From Mycobacterium sp. Aquia_216 (GTDB lineage Bacteria; Actinomycetota; Actinomycetes; Mycobacteriales; Mycobacteriaceae), in assembly GCF_026723865.1 (NCBI RefSeq), contig NZ_CP113530.1, positions 49,270 to 113,269 on the forward strand: DNA of 64,000 nucleotides. The letters are read 5' to 3'. Below the pieces are notes generated by a model, which saw only the letters and a program-made list of their open reading frames with translations, did no database searches and was not told where the DNA came from. The translations under genes and the position numbers were made by a program. Shown here piece after piece: positions 52,514 through 61,011 of this stretch; within the stretch, counting starts at the first letter, position 1, and every line of letters starts with the position of its first letter.

Positions 52514-52975
52514 ATGGACCACGAATTCGAACTCGCCTTCAACCTTCTCGACGAGGCCGCCGGACGAATCCAGCACCAGCAGTACGGAATCACCCGCATC
52601 CTGTTCCACAACCACGGCGACATCGCGCTCACCACCGTGCACGACTACACCCGCGAAACGGGCCACCACCTCGTGCTGCTCGCCACCGACGACCACGGAC
52701 AGATGGTCGCCATCGAAGCCACCGCAACCCACGTCAACACCGAACCCGACACCCGGATCCTCAAAGTCCGCGCCGGCGACCTGACCTTTCACGCCACCGC
52801 CGACACCTGGACTTACCGCGCCGCCCACCACGGTCACACCTACACCCTGACCGCCGGCGTCGGCGACCAACCGGCCTGGACCACCACCGTCGACAACCAG
52901 GCACCACACCGTCACGACGACCTCGACACCGCGATCGACACCATGCTCGCCCACCACTCGAGCGGGGCAGCCTAG
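52514..52975 (+). CDS. Array gene 4, hypothetical protein
   Basis: 153 residues, ACGGAG 8-9 nt before ATG. FELAFNLLDEAAGRIQHQQY then ITRILFHNHGDIALTTVHDY and VAIEATATHVNTEPDTRILK: beta-rich with many His. No family recognised. Shares its transcription unit with the next gene. Confidence 0.68.
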   Translation: MDHEFELAFNLLDEAAGRIQHQQYGITRILFHNHGDIALTTVHDYTRETGHHLVLLATDDHGQMVAIEATATHVNTEPDTRILKVRAGDLTFHATADTWTYRAAHHGHTYTLTAGVGDQPAWTTTVDNQAPHRHDDLDTAIDTMLAHHSSGAA

Positions 52976-53058
52976 CCACCCGCCGGCTGGCCGGGTCCAC
53001 ACCCACACCGGGCCCGGTCAGCCCTCTCACCCGCTCTCAACACACAAGGAGTTTTCTG

Positions 53059-53376
53059 TTGCCCGACATCGACTTCGGCGCCGCCCTCGACTTCATCGAC
53101 ACCGCCGAAGGCATACCCCGCCAACTCCGGTTCCAGCGCAACTGGGCCCCGCCCGACGACCCCCGCATTTTCGACGGCACCGGGCAACTCGTCGCCGTGA
53201 TCGCGGCCGCCGGACGCACCGACAACGGCCACACCCTGCCCATCAGCCGCCCCGGGGTTGACCTCGACGACGTCGAACGGGTCCTCGAGGGATGGCAAGA
53301 CTGGGCCAAACTCAACACCTACACCATCGACCTAGCGGCGATCCGGCGTCGCATCCAAGCCGCCGGACTCACCTAA
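53059..53376 (+). CDS. Array gene 5, hypothetical protein
   Basis: 105 residues from TTG 53059, chosen because AAGGAG lies 7-8 nt upstream. LPDIDFGAALDFIDTAEGIP, FDGTGQLVAVIAAAGRTDNG and LEGWQDWAKLNTYTIDLAAI. Follows gene 4 without a leader unit, so it is the second gene of a two-gene cassette. Confidence 0.62.
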   Translation: MPDIDFGAALDFIDTAEGIPRQLRFQRNWAPPDDPRIFDGTGQLVAVIAAAGRTDNGHTLPISRPGVDLDDVERVLEGWQDWAKLNTYTIDLAAIRRRIQAAGLT

Positions 53377-53388
53377 CACCGGCTCCGC

Positions 53389-53817
53389 CGCGGGCCCGGC
53401 CAGCTTCGTGATCACACGGGGTTGGCCGGGCCCCCTTTTTTCTTCGGGCCCCCGGGTGCCGGCGCGCCCCGCGCGACCGGACTGGCCACCTACGGCGGCC
53501 ACCAAATCCGTAGCCCCTCACCTTCTTTAGCCGTCAGCAGGGGCCAAGTGTGACCGCCAGGACCCCGTCGCCGTCAACCCACGCCCGGCGGGCCCGCCCG
53601 TTCTCCGCTCCCGCCGGCCTACCCGGCCGGCTCCCGCTGCGCCCGTGCGTCACCGGCGGCATTTGCGGCCCTACCCAGCTCGCTGCCGCTCGCGGCCGCA
53701 AATCCGCCTCCTGCTGATCCGCCGGCCTCTTCGGGGTTGACACCGACACCCCGCCGGTCCCCCACACCCCAGCGCTGACCAGCGCACTCAACACCTCATC
53801 CAGAACGGAGAATCACC
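53389..53817 (+). repeat. Array unit 4: terminator plus class C leader
   Basis: The class C leader contains hairpins GCCGGCC-TACCC-GGCCGGC (53613-53631) and GCGGCATTTGCGGCC (53656-53670) with GGCCGCAAATCCGC (53694-53707). It ends CTCTTCGGGGTTGACACCGA and AGAACGGAG. It is near-identical to unit 6, 2336 bp away. Confidence 0.85.
53392..53441 (+). terminator. Array terminator 4
   Basis: Same stem as terminator 1 followed by six T. Confidence 0.9.
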
Positions 53818-54213
53818 ATGTGCTACAACCGCATCGCGGTCCTGGCCCACCTGCGCACCGAACTGATCGCCGGCGCCTGCAACCCGAGCCGAGGTCTCGC
53901 CGAACTGGCCGCCCCACTGCTGGCCGACCAGACCTACCGACCGCTGCTCGACAAGATCGGTAACCGCACTCCCCTGCGGGCCGCCCTGCTGTGGAGTCGC
54001 ATCGGCGACCACCTCAGCGGGCAAGCGCGCATCGACGCGCTCACGATGGCGGCAGTGTTCGCCCTCCAAGGCGGTAACCCGGGCATCAGCGCCACCTACA
54101 TCACCCGCGTCGACGTCGCCGTCCGCACCGCCCACACCCAAACGCCGGCCCTGATCGACGTTCTCAACATCGACCACCGCATCCGCGGGCACCAAACCCA
54201 CGCCACCGTCTAA
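53818..54213 (+). CDS. Array gene 6, resembles the C-terminal part of the DUF4192 neighbour
   Basis: 131 residues. RAALLWSRIGDHLSGQARID then ALTMAAVFALQGG aligns with RDAMIWAAIEH, RLRGQPRAEALTIAATAYCL of the 56154 protein. The DUF4192 N-terminal domain is missing, so this is a short paralogue or derived fragment with its own start and leader. Both genes use class C leaders. Confidence 0.7.
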   Translation: MCYNRIAVLAHLRTELIAGACNPSRGLAELAAPLLADQTYRPLLDKIGNRTPLRAALLWSRIGDHLSGQARIDALTMAAVFALQGGNPGISATYITRVDVAVRTAHTQTPALIDVLNIDHRIRGHQTHATV

Positions 54214-54245
54214 AACCCCCGCCCCCCTTGACGAAAGGACCCGCC

Positions 54246-54647
54246 ATGAGCAACCACACCGAATGGGGCCGCGCCGCGCACAGCCTCTACACCGTCCGCC
54301 CGCGCCAACGGGCGATGGAGGAACTCTCGCCCGACGACGACCACGAACTCACCGCGCCGTACGTGCTGGGCTTGTGGAACGAGAACGGCGACGGGCTTGC
54401 GCTGCAAGGAAGCCGCCGCGAGCTGCTCGACTACCTCAGCCTGGCCACCGCCCACGTCCAACGCGAAACCGATCCCCGCCGAGAACTCAACCAAGCCCTC
54501 AAAGGACTCCAAGAGCTTCGACGAGAACGTAGCGCGGCGCTCGATCACGACAGCACGGGCGGCGATATCGCTCGGCTCGACGAACAGGAAGTTGACCTGC
54601 TCAACGACGTCGCCGAGGCCGCCGCTGAAGTCAACGACCAGCTCTAA
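54246..54647 (+). CDS. Array gene 7, hypothetical protein
   Basis: 133 residues, AAAGGA 7 nt before ATG. YVLGLWNENGDGLALQGSRR and LLDYLSLATAHVQRETDPRR, then a long charged helix ALKGLQELRRERSAALDHDS ending DVAEAAAEVNDQL. Follows gene 6 after 32 bp without a leader, forming a two-gene cassette. Confidence 0.65.
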   Translation: MSNHTEWGRAAHSLYTVRPRQRAMEELSPDDDHELTAPYVLGLWNENGDGLALQGSRRELLDYLSLATAHVQRETDPRRELNQALKGLQELRRERSAALDHDSTGGDIARLDEQEVDLLNDVAEAAAEVNDQL

Positions 54648-54654
54648 CTTGCCG

Positions 54655-55051
54655 TGCGGGCCCGGCCAGCTTCGTGATCACACGGGGTTGGCCGGGCCCC
54701 CGTTTTTCTTCGGGCCCCCGGGTGCCGGCGCGCCCCGCGCGACCGGACTGGCCACCTACGGCGGCCACCAAATCCGTAGCCCCTCACCTTCTTTAGCCGT
54801 CAGCAGGGTGCTCATGCTAAGCGGGCGGGGGCCCGAGCGCTCAACCCACGCCCACCCCGAACTACGCAGGCCCAGTGACCTTTTCGGACCTATGCCAGCC
54901 CGCCAAGGCGCTCACGCGCCGGCGAGCGCGGACCGAAAACCCTGCTCCGCTCGGCGCGGACTCTTCGGGGTTGACCACCCACCCTCACCCGCTTACCCGC
55001 ACCCCAGCGCCGACCGGCGCAACCCATCACCACACCGAACGGAGAAACACC
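54655..55051 (+). repeat. Array unit 5: terminator plus class A leader
   Basis: Near-identical to unit 1 over about 390 bp, including stem TTTTCGG (54891-54897) / CCGAAAA (54943-54949) and the inner GGCGC/GCGCC pair. Confidence 0.85.
54658..54707 (+). terminator. Array terminator 5
   Basis: Same stem; T tract interrupted by one G (CGTTTTT). Confidence 0.88.
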
Positions 55052-55510
55052 ATGAGCGCATACGTCGTCGAGGCCGAACACATCAATGTCCTGCTGTGGG
55101 CCGGACGCCACGGATTCCGCCGACCCGGCTACAACCTCACCTGGGTCTACGGCAACCCGACCCGGGTCAACCAGCTCACCGAGGACAACCTCGACCAGGT
55201 CGGGCAGATGCTCGTCGACGCCAACACCGCCTCGGTCAACTACTGCTACTTCAACAACCCCATCCACGAGCCCTACGAGTACTACTACACCCGCCCGCTG
55301 CACACCAGCTGGTCGATCGTCGAAGTCCTCAAGGCGTTGCAGTGCTACGAATACCAGGCCTGCGAACCCAAAGACTGGCAGCACACCGAGGCCTACGCGT
55401 TCTGCCGCGAGCTGCAAACCATGCTCGCCCAGGCCCTGCCGGGCTACGACCCCGCTCCCTGGGGCATCACCCGCATCACCCTCCCCGCCGCCTACCGGCG
55501 CAGCGCCTAA
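55052..55510 (+). CDS. Array gene 8, hypothetical protein
   Basis: 152 residues. INVLLWAGRHGFRRPGYNLT, YYYTRPLHTSWSIVEVLKAL and LQCYEYQACEPKDWQHTEAY: rich in Tyr, Trp and Cys, with a look of a small compact domain conserved in actinobacterial plasmids. No named family. Class A leader. Confidence 0.7.
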   Translation: MSAYVVEAEHINVLLWAGRHGFRRPGYNLTWVYGNPTRVNQLTEDNLDQVGQMLVDANTASVNYCYFNNPIHEPYEYYYTRPLHTSWSIVEVLKALQCYEYQACEPKDWQHTEAYAFCRELQTMLAQALPGYDPAPWGITRITLPAAYRRSA

Positions 55511-55540
55511 CCACCCACCCAGTACGAGAGGAGCCGTCTC

Positions 55541-55714
55541 ATGATCATCGAAGGCACCGTGAACCGCAGCATCGACAGCCGCACGGTCGAGATCCCGTTC
55601 ATCATCGACACCGTCACCGGCACCTACAGCCAATGGGGACACGACACCATGGCCCTCGGCGAGAACGTCGACCTCCTCGAGGCGCTACGCGACACCGCCT
55701 GCGACATCACCTAA
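55541..55714 (+). CDS. Array gene 9, 57-residue protein
   Basis: ATG 55541 with GAGAGGAG 7-8 nt upstream, 30 bp after gene 8. MIIEGTVNRSIDSRTVEIPF then IIDTVTGTYSQWGHDTMALG: short beta-rich protein, second gene of its cassette. Function unknown. Confidence 0.6.
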   Translation: MIIEGTVNRSIDSRTVEIPFIIDTVTGTYSQWGHDTMALGENVDLLEALRDTACDIT

Positions 55715-55724
55715 GCGGCCCCGC

Positions 55725-56153
55725 CGCGGGCCCGGCCAGCTTCGTGATCACACGGGGTTGGCCGGGCCCCCTTTTTTCTTCGGGCCCCCGGGTGCCGGCG
55801 CGCCCCGCGCGACCGGACTGGCCACCTACGGCGGCCACCAAATCCGTAGCCCCTCACCTTCTTTAGCCGTCAGCAGGGGCCAAGTGTGACCGCCAGGACC
55901 CCGTCGCCGTCAACCCACGCCCGGCGGGCCCGCCCGTTCTCCGCTCCCGCCGGCCTACCCGGCCGGCTCCCGCTGCGCCCGTGCGTCACCGGCGGCATTT
56001 GCGGCCCTACCCAGCTCGCTGCCGCTCGCGGCCGCAAATCCGCCTCCTGCTGATCCGCCGGCCTCTTCGGGGTTGACACCGACACCCCGCCGGTCCCCCG
56101 CACCCCAGCGCTGACCAGCGCACTCAACACCTCATCCAGAACGGAGAACCACC
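55725..56153 (+). repeat. Array unit 6: terminator plus class C leader
   Basis: Almost identical to unit 4 (offset 2336 bp), with hairpin blocks at about 55949-55967 and 55992-56043 and the same GAACGGAG ribosome site. Confidence 0.85.
55728..55777 (+). terminator. Array terminator 6
   Basis: Same stem as terminator 1, six T. Confidence 0.9.
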
Positions 56154-57107
56154 ATGACCACTGACTTACGCACCCCCGCCGACATCATCGCCGCGGCCGC
56201 CGGCTTCCTGGGCTTCGCCCCCACCAACAGCATCGTGGCCTACATGCTGCGCGCCGACACCGGCCAGAACCTCACGGTGCGCTGCGCGATCCGTTTCGAC
56301 GTCACCATCACCACGGCCCAAGCCGCCAACTTGCCCGCCACCTGCAACCTGCGCCCCACCGACAACCACGGGGCGATCCTGCTCGCCGTCTGCGACGAGC
56401 AGCGCTACCCGCACGCCCTCGCCGTGCTGGACGCCCTGCGCGATGCGCTCACCGACGCCGGAATCCCCGTCCGCCACCGCATCATGACCCGCGACGTCAC
56501 CGCCGAAGGCCAGTGGTATGACCCCGACACCGGCCAACACGGCCCTACCTACCCCTACACCGACTCCCTGATCACCGCCCAGCGCGTACTCAGCGGCGGT
56601 CGAGTCAGCCGCGGCCGCAGCGACATCGAGGCCGAATTCGCTCCCCTGCCCCCCGCGCCCCCCGTGGCGCTCGGCGATCACGGCGAGCTCGTCCTGTCCA
56701 CCGCCGAAGAGATCGCCGATGCCCTCAACGGCCATCCCATCAACCGCAGCCTGCCCACCCGCGCCGGCCACATCATCACCGCCGACGTCTCGATGCGCGA
56801 CGCCATGATCTGGGCCGCCATCGAGCACACCCAGGCCGCCACCGACCTGTGGACCCACATCGCCCGCCGCCTGCGCGGACAACCACGCGCCGAAGCCCTC
56901 ACCATCGCCGCGACCGCCTACTGCCTGCTCGGCGACACCGTCCGCGCCGGCATCGCCGTCGACACCGCCCTCGAGGAAGCCCAAGCCGCGCACGCTCCGG
57001 CCCCCCGGCTCGCGGTCCTGCTGCTGGCCGCGCTGCGCGCGGGCCTCCCGCCCGACGAAATCCAGCGCGTCATCCTTAACAGCGCACCCCGCTCCCACAG
57101 CGACTAA
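56154..57107 (+). CDS. Array gene 10, DUF4192-family protein
   Basis: 317 residues. TPADIIAAAAGFLGFAPTNS then IVAYMLRADT and the ADNHGAILLAVCDE-like strand are the DUF4192 signature; VLDALRDALTDAGIPVRHRI, GQWYDPDTGQHGPTYPYTDS (the W-x-x-x-x-x-x-x-G motif) and the helical C-terminus complete the family order. DUF4192 proteins are actinobacterial, of unknown function, often near mobile or replication genes. Last and longest gene of the array, class C leader. Confidence 0.88.
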   Translation: MTTDLRTPADIIAAAAGFLGFAPTNSIVAYMLRADTGQNLTVRCAIRFDVTITTAQAANLPATCNLRPTDNHGAILLAVCDEQRYPHALAVLDALRDALTDAGIPVRHRIMTRDVTAEGQWYDPDTGQHGPTYPYTDSLITAQRVLSGGRVSRGRSDIEAEFAPLPPAPPVALGDHGELVLSTAEEIADALNGHPINRSLPTRAGHIITADVSMRDAMIWAAIEHTQAATDLWTHIARRLRGQPRAEALTIAATAYCLLGDTVRAGIAVDTALEEAQAAHAPAPRLAVLLLAALRAGLPPDEIQRVILNSAPRSHSD

Positions 57108-57120
57108 CGAAACCGCGCCA

Positions 57121-57200
57121 CCGGGCCCGGCCAGCTTCCTGATCACACGGGGTTGGCCGGGCCCCCTTTTTTCTTCGGGCCCCCTGCGCGCCGGCGCGCC
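57121..57200 (+). repeat. Array unit 7, truncated: terminator and start of the common block only
   Basis: The common block diverges after CTTCGGGCCCCCTGCGCGCC; no leader follows, so this marks the array edge. Confidence 0.75.
57123..57172 (+). terminator. Array terminator 7
   Basis: Same stem (loop TTCCTGATC variant), six T. Confidence 0.9.
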
Positions 57201-57237
57201 CCGCGCGACCGGCCCCCTCAACACCGCGATACACAAG

Positions 57238-57282
57238 GGCCCGGTCAACCCCCTAGGAGGGTTGCCCCGGGCCCCGTTTCTT
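57238..57282. terminator. Second hairpin closing the array
   Basis: GGGCCCGG with TCAACCC pairs to GGGTTGC with CCCGGGCCC, then GTTTCTT. It probably stops transcription from both the array and the leftward small genes. Confidence 0.55.
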
Positions 57283-57331
57283 CCGCTCCGCGGTCCTGCG
57301 CAGTCCTGTACTCAGAAACCGCGACCGCCGG

Positions 57332-57487
57332 CTACCAGCGCAGCGCGTCCTGGCCGTCACTCGCACGCGCCCACCCGACGTCGACCGCCGGCAAGTGCGG
57401 CGCCTCACCGCTGACCAGCCAGCGCACCATTTCGCTGCCCACCACATTCCCTGCCTGTGTCACCCAGTCCAGCAGCGCACGTTCCAC
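57332..57487 (-). CDS. Small protein, 51 residues
   Basis: GTG 57487 with GGAGG 5 nt upstream. ERALLDWVTQAGNVVGSEMV then RWLVSGEAPHLPAVDVGWAR. Coding bias is good. Third of three small leftward genes lying between the array and the relaxase. Confidence 0.45.
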   Translation of the reverse strand: MERALLDWVTQAGNVVGSEMVRWLVSGEAPHLPAVDVGWARASDGQDALRW

Positions 57488-57566
57488 ACCAGCCTCCTCC
57501 GACCCCTCGCCGCGCCATTACATCCATTCTCGCGGCCGCCGGCGACACCACCGAACACGCCACGCC

Positions 57567-57680
57567 TTAGTGCGGCAGCCCCGTCGACACCACCCAGTGC
57601 ACCGTGTGGCTGACCAGCAGCCACACCATCACCGCTACCACCAGCCCAACAGCAGCTGCCCCGACCTTGATTTTCACCAC
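57567..57680 (-). CDS. Small single-pass membrane protein, 37 residues
   Basis: GTG 57680 with AAGGAG 6 nt upstream. KIKVGAAAVGLVVAVMVWLL then VSHTVHWVVSTGLPH: one transmembrane helix with a basic N-terminus. Small membrane proteins near relaxases can act in entry exclusion or mating-pair functions; this is inference from position. Confidence 0.5.
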   Translation of the reverse strand: MVKIKVGAAAVGLVVAVMVWLLVSHTVHWVVSTGLPH

Positions 57681-57693
57681 GTCCGGCTCCTTC

Positions 57694-57852
57694 TCATCGT
57701 TTGCTGCACGCACTCGGGTAGCTGCTAGCCAAGCCCTTCTCAAGCGCGGCCCCCAGTCCGGTCACCACGTCCACACCCACCGGCCACGCGGACCGCCGTG
57801 TTCGCACGTGCGCGGCCGCAACTTCCGCCGCGCCAGCAGCTTCAGCCACCAT
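57694..57852 (-). CDS. Small protein, 52 residues
   Basis: ATG 57852 (or in-frame ATG 57858) with GGGGGAG 6 nt upstream. VAEAAGAAEVAAAHVRTRRS then VTGLGAALEKGLASSYPSAC. First of three leftward small genes; the next start lies 14 bp downstream. Confidence 0.4.
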   Translation of the reverse strand: MVAEAAGAAEVAAAHVRTRRSAWPVGVDVVTGLGAALEKGLASSYPSACSKR

Positions 57853-57990
57853 TGCCATCTCCCCCGCTCACCACAGCCAACCTCCCTCAACTCTAAATCC
57901 GCCACGCCCCACCTCCTGGCACGATTCCTCACCCCAGCCCCTTCCCCGTTCACACCCCCGCTCGCCCCCGACCTCACTCACTGAAGACTT

Positions 57991-58054
57991 CTGGCACATT
58001 GGCACAAGTATGTGCAAGACTGGTTGTGGCCGCGCGCTGCGCGCGGCCACAACC
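57991..58054. other. Candidate oriT: hairpin and adjacent inverted repeat
   Basis: A perfect 15-bp hairpin GGTTGTGGCCGCGCG / CGCGCGGCCACAACC with a CTG loop lies at 58022-58054, ending 50 bp before the relaxase start. Just left of it GCACA (58002-58006) and TGTGC (58011-58015) form a short inverted repeat, a possible nic-proximal element. MobF relaxases bind a hairpin next to nic close to their own gene. Position and structure support oriT; the nick site is not identified. Confidence 0.55.
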
Positions 58055-58104
58055 GTTCGTCCCCCTGCTGGGTACGAGCCGTCGCGGGCGGGAGGTGGTC
58101 GCCG

Positions 58105-60987
58105 GTGTTAACGATTTCCCGGCTCTCCCGCTGGAGCATCGCCTATTACGAGAAGACCGCCAATGAGGCCAAACAGGCCGCGATGGATCGGGTGGCCGCT
58201 GGCGGCGGGCTCGGTGAGTACTACTCCGAAGGCGACACGCGGGTACCGACCTGGGTGGTGGCGGGCGATGCGGTCAGGGTTGGGGAGCTGACCGGCTTGA
58301 GCGGCGCCGCGTTGGCGAGCGGGTTTGCTGACGGGGATGTCGCCACCACCTGGCTCGACGACGGAATCGCCCCCAACGGCGCCGCCGGGCGCGCCTTCAC
58401 CAAGGAGTCGGTACACGGTTTCGACCTGACGTTCGCCGCGCCCAAGAGCGTGTCCCTGCTGCGGGCACTGACCAGCGAGATCAACGAAAAAGTGGTCGCC
58501 GAAGCGCACTCGCGCGCGGTCAAGGCCGCTATGGATTACCTGCACCAACACGCCGGCTACACCCGGGTGCACAACCCGGTGACCGCCAAGAAAGACCTGC
58601 AACGATTGCCCGGTTTGGTGGCGATCGCCTACCAACACGAGACGTCGCGGTGCGGAGACCCGCACTTGCACACCCACGTCATCGTGCCCAACCGGCAAGC
58701 CCGCGGCGACGGTGTCTTGGTCTCGATCGACTCCAAATCGCTGCATCACGAAGCTAAAGCGGCCGGGGTCATCTATCAGGCGGTGCTGCGCCACGAGCTG
58801 CACGCCGAGCGCGGCGTCGAATGGCGCGGCGTCGACGAACGGTCCGGCATGGCCGACATCGCGGGCGTCACCAAGGCGTGCCTGACAGCATGGTCGCGGC
58901 GCTCCACGAGGTTGCGGGAATGGGCGCGCAACAACCTCGTCGTCGTCGACGGCGAACCCAACGCACAACAGCTCGCGGCCGCGCAGAAAGCCACGCGCCC
59001 GGCCAAACCCGAATCCAAGCCGTGGGCCGAACTCAAAGAGGAATGGCGCGCCGATGCGCGCGGTCTGGAATTGGACCGCGCCGCGCATGTCGAGGCGCGC
59101 GATGCGCGCCGCGCCGCGCCGCGCATTTTGACCGACCGCACGCGGTTAGCGCACATGGTGGGCGCGATCGACAAAAGCGCGTTCACCCGCGCCGACCTGG
59201 TGGAGTTGGTGGGTGCGCTGCTGCCCGTCGATGTGCCCGAAGATCCGCGCACCATCATCGAAAAGATCGTGGACACGGTCGCGGTGCGGGTCAGCGCGCC
59301 GCGCGAGGCGCACCACCGCGAAGGACACGAGCTGTTCACCGTCGACGCGGTCATGGCCGAAGAGGAGCGCATCTTCGCGATGGTCGACGACGCGGACGCG
59401 CGCACGCACCTGGATGTGCGGCCCGCCGACCTGGGCGACCTCTCGCCCGACCAAGCGCGCGCGATCGCCAACATTGCGCACTCCCCCTACCTCGTGCAGC
59501 CGCTGCAAGCGCCCGCGGGCGCGGGCAAGACGCACTCGCTCAAAGCGCTGCGCGGCGCCGCGCACCGCGCCCACAAAGAGGTCCTCGTGCTCGCACCCAC
59601 CGGTAAAGCCGTCGACGAGGCGATGCGCGATGGCGCGGGAGACCGCGGGTTGACGGTGGCCAAAGCGCTCAAACTCATCGAAGACGATCAGCTCGACATC
59701 GACCGGCGCACCGTGATCGTGGTCGACGAAGCCTCCATGCTCGGAACCCCCGAGCTCAAAAAACTGCTCGCCTGCGCGGTGGTGGGACGCGCCAAAATGG
59801 TCCTCGTCGGCGACGCGTATCAGCTCTCACCGGTCAAAGCGCGCGGCGGCATGTTCGAGAACCTGTGCGACGAGCTGCCCTGGTCGCAGCGCCTCGGCGA
59901 AGTGTGGCGGATGCGCGACCCCGCCGAACGCGACATGTCGTTGGCGTTGCGCTCCGCGCACGGCAACCGGCTGCGCAAAGCGGTGGGCTGGTACCGCAAC
60001 CACGGGCGCCTGCACTCCGGTGACCCGATCGCCATGGCAGATGACGCCACCAACGCCTACCTGCAGGCCCGCGCACAGGGGAAAGACGCTGCGATCATCT
60101 GCGACCGCTGGGAAATCGCTGATGCCATCAACCGCAAGCTGCACGGCGCGCTCACCCAGGCAGCGGCCGCGCCCACCGACGTCGCCGGCGATAAGACACG
60201 GTTTTTCACCGACACCGTGCGCGTGGCGCGCGATCAAGACGTCCGCGCCGGCGACATCATCATCAGCCGCAACAACGATGCCAGCCTGAGCGTGGAACCC
60301 GGCGCCGAGCACCGGGCCGGTGAGCCGGTCGACCAGGTCCGCAACGGCAACCGCTGGCACGTCGTCGGCGTCGACGCCCAGCGCGGCCGACTGGCCGCCG
60401 AACGGCTCACCGACGGCGCGCGGACCATCTTCGATGGCGACTACCTGCGTGAACACATCACCCTGGGATACGCGACCACGCTGCACGCCGCCCAAGGCAT
60501 CACCGTGGGCAATTCCACCACTGCCGGCGCGTGCTTCACCGTGCTCAGCGACAAAGCCTCACGCGCTATGGCCTATGTCGGGATGACCCGCGGCAAAGAC
60601 GAAAACCATGCCTACATCTACCAGCCCATCACCGGGGAAGCCGACCACGAACACAGCGGGGTCGCCGCGGGCGCCGAAATCCACACGCTGCGCCGCGGCA
60701 ACAAATACGCCGCCGCGCACTTCTTCCGGATCATCCTGGCCAACGACGACCGGCCCCGGACCATGCACGCCGAGGCCGAACGCACCGACCGTGACCTGCT
60801 GCCCCCGGTCGTCGCAGGCCTGCTGGACCGCCACGACCAACGCCGCCAACAGCTCCGCGCCGGCTGGCGGGCGCACAACGCCGAAGCCCGCGCCCGCGAC
60901 GCCGCCTACGACCGGCTGCGCCAGGCGACCCAACGCGGCCGCGAGCGCGGCAGCGAGCGCGGTCATGAGGGGGGGCTGGAACTGTGA
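58105..60987 (+). CDS. MobF-family conjugative relaxase-helicase
   Basis: 960 residues from GTG 58105 (GGAGG 9 nt upstream). N-terminal relaxase domain: catalytic tyrosine pair in WSIAYYEKTAN (Tyr14, Tyr15), GFDLTFAAPKSVSLLRAL, and the metal triad H187-L-H189-T-H191 in CGDPHLHTHVIVPN. A helicase of the RecD/TraI type follows with Walker A LQAPAGAGKTHSL (about 466-478), Walker B VIVVDEASML, GDAYQLSPV and the C-terminal GYATTLHAAQGIT and AYVGMTRGKDENHAYIY motifs. It nicks oriT, attaches to the 5' end and unwinds the transferred strand. A Glu/Arg-rich helical tail ends the protein. Confidence 0.93.
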   Translation: MLTISRLSRWSIAYYEKTANEAKQAAMDRVAAGGGLGEYYSEGDTRVPTWVVAGDAVRVGELTGLSGAALASGFADGDVATTWLDDGIAPNGAAGRAFTKESVHGFDLTFAAPKSVSLLRALTSEINEKVVAEAHSRAVKAAMDYLHQHAGYTRVHNPVTAKKDLQRLPGLVAIAYQHETSRCGDPHLHTHVIVPNRQARGDGVLVSIDSKSLHHEAKAAGVIYQAVLRHELHAERGVEWRGVDERSGMADIAGVTKACLTAWSRRSTRLREWARNNLVVVDGEPNAQQLAAAQKATRPAKPESKPWAELKEEWRADARGLELDRAAHVEARDARRAAPRILTDRTRLAHMVGAIDKSAFTRADLVELVGALLPVDVPEDPRTIIEKIVDTVAVRVSAPREAHHREGHELFTVDAVMAEEERIFAMVDDADARTHLDVRPADLGDLSPDQARAIANIAHSPYLVQPLQAPAGAGKTHSLKALRGAAHRAHKEVLVLAPTGKAVDEAMRDGAGDRGLTVAKALKLIEDDQLDIDRRTVIVVDEASMLGTPELKKLLACAVVGRAKMVLVGDAYQLSPVKARGGMFENLCDELPWSQRLGEVWRMRDPAERDMSLALRSAHGNRLRKAVGWYRNHGRLHSGDPIAMADDATNAYLQARAQGKDAAIICDRWEIADAINRKLHGALTQAAAAPTDVAGDKTRFFTDTVRVARDQDVRAGDIIISRNNDASLSVEPGAEHRAGEPVDQVRNGNRWHVVGVDAQRGRLAAERLTDGARTIFDGDYLREHITLGYATTLHAAQGITVGNSTTAGACFTVLSDKASRAMAYVGMTRGKDENHAYIYQPITGEADHEHSGVAAGAEIHTLRRGNKYAAAHFFRIILANDDRPRTMHAEAERTDRDLLPPVVAGLLDRHDQRRQQLRAGWRAHNAEARARDAAYDRLRQATQRGRERGSERGHEGGLEL

Positions 60988-61011
60988 TGTCAGTCAGGAA
61001 GGTGAGCACCC

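Noticed and set aside
51826..55866. Long rightward frames of about 490-516 codons crossing array spacers
   Set aside because: They read through terminators and leaders and have Arg/Pro/His-rich composition typical of off-frame GC-rich DNA; the shorter frames start at conserved ribosome sites.
49921..57172. Integron-like cassette array with attC sites
   Set aside because: Gene-spacer modularity is similar, but no integron integrase is seen and the spacers are about 400-bp promoter-terminator units, not 60-140-bp folded recombination sites. Homologous recombination between spacers is the simpler explanation.
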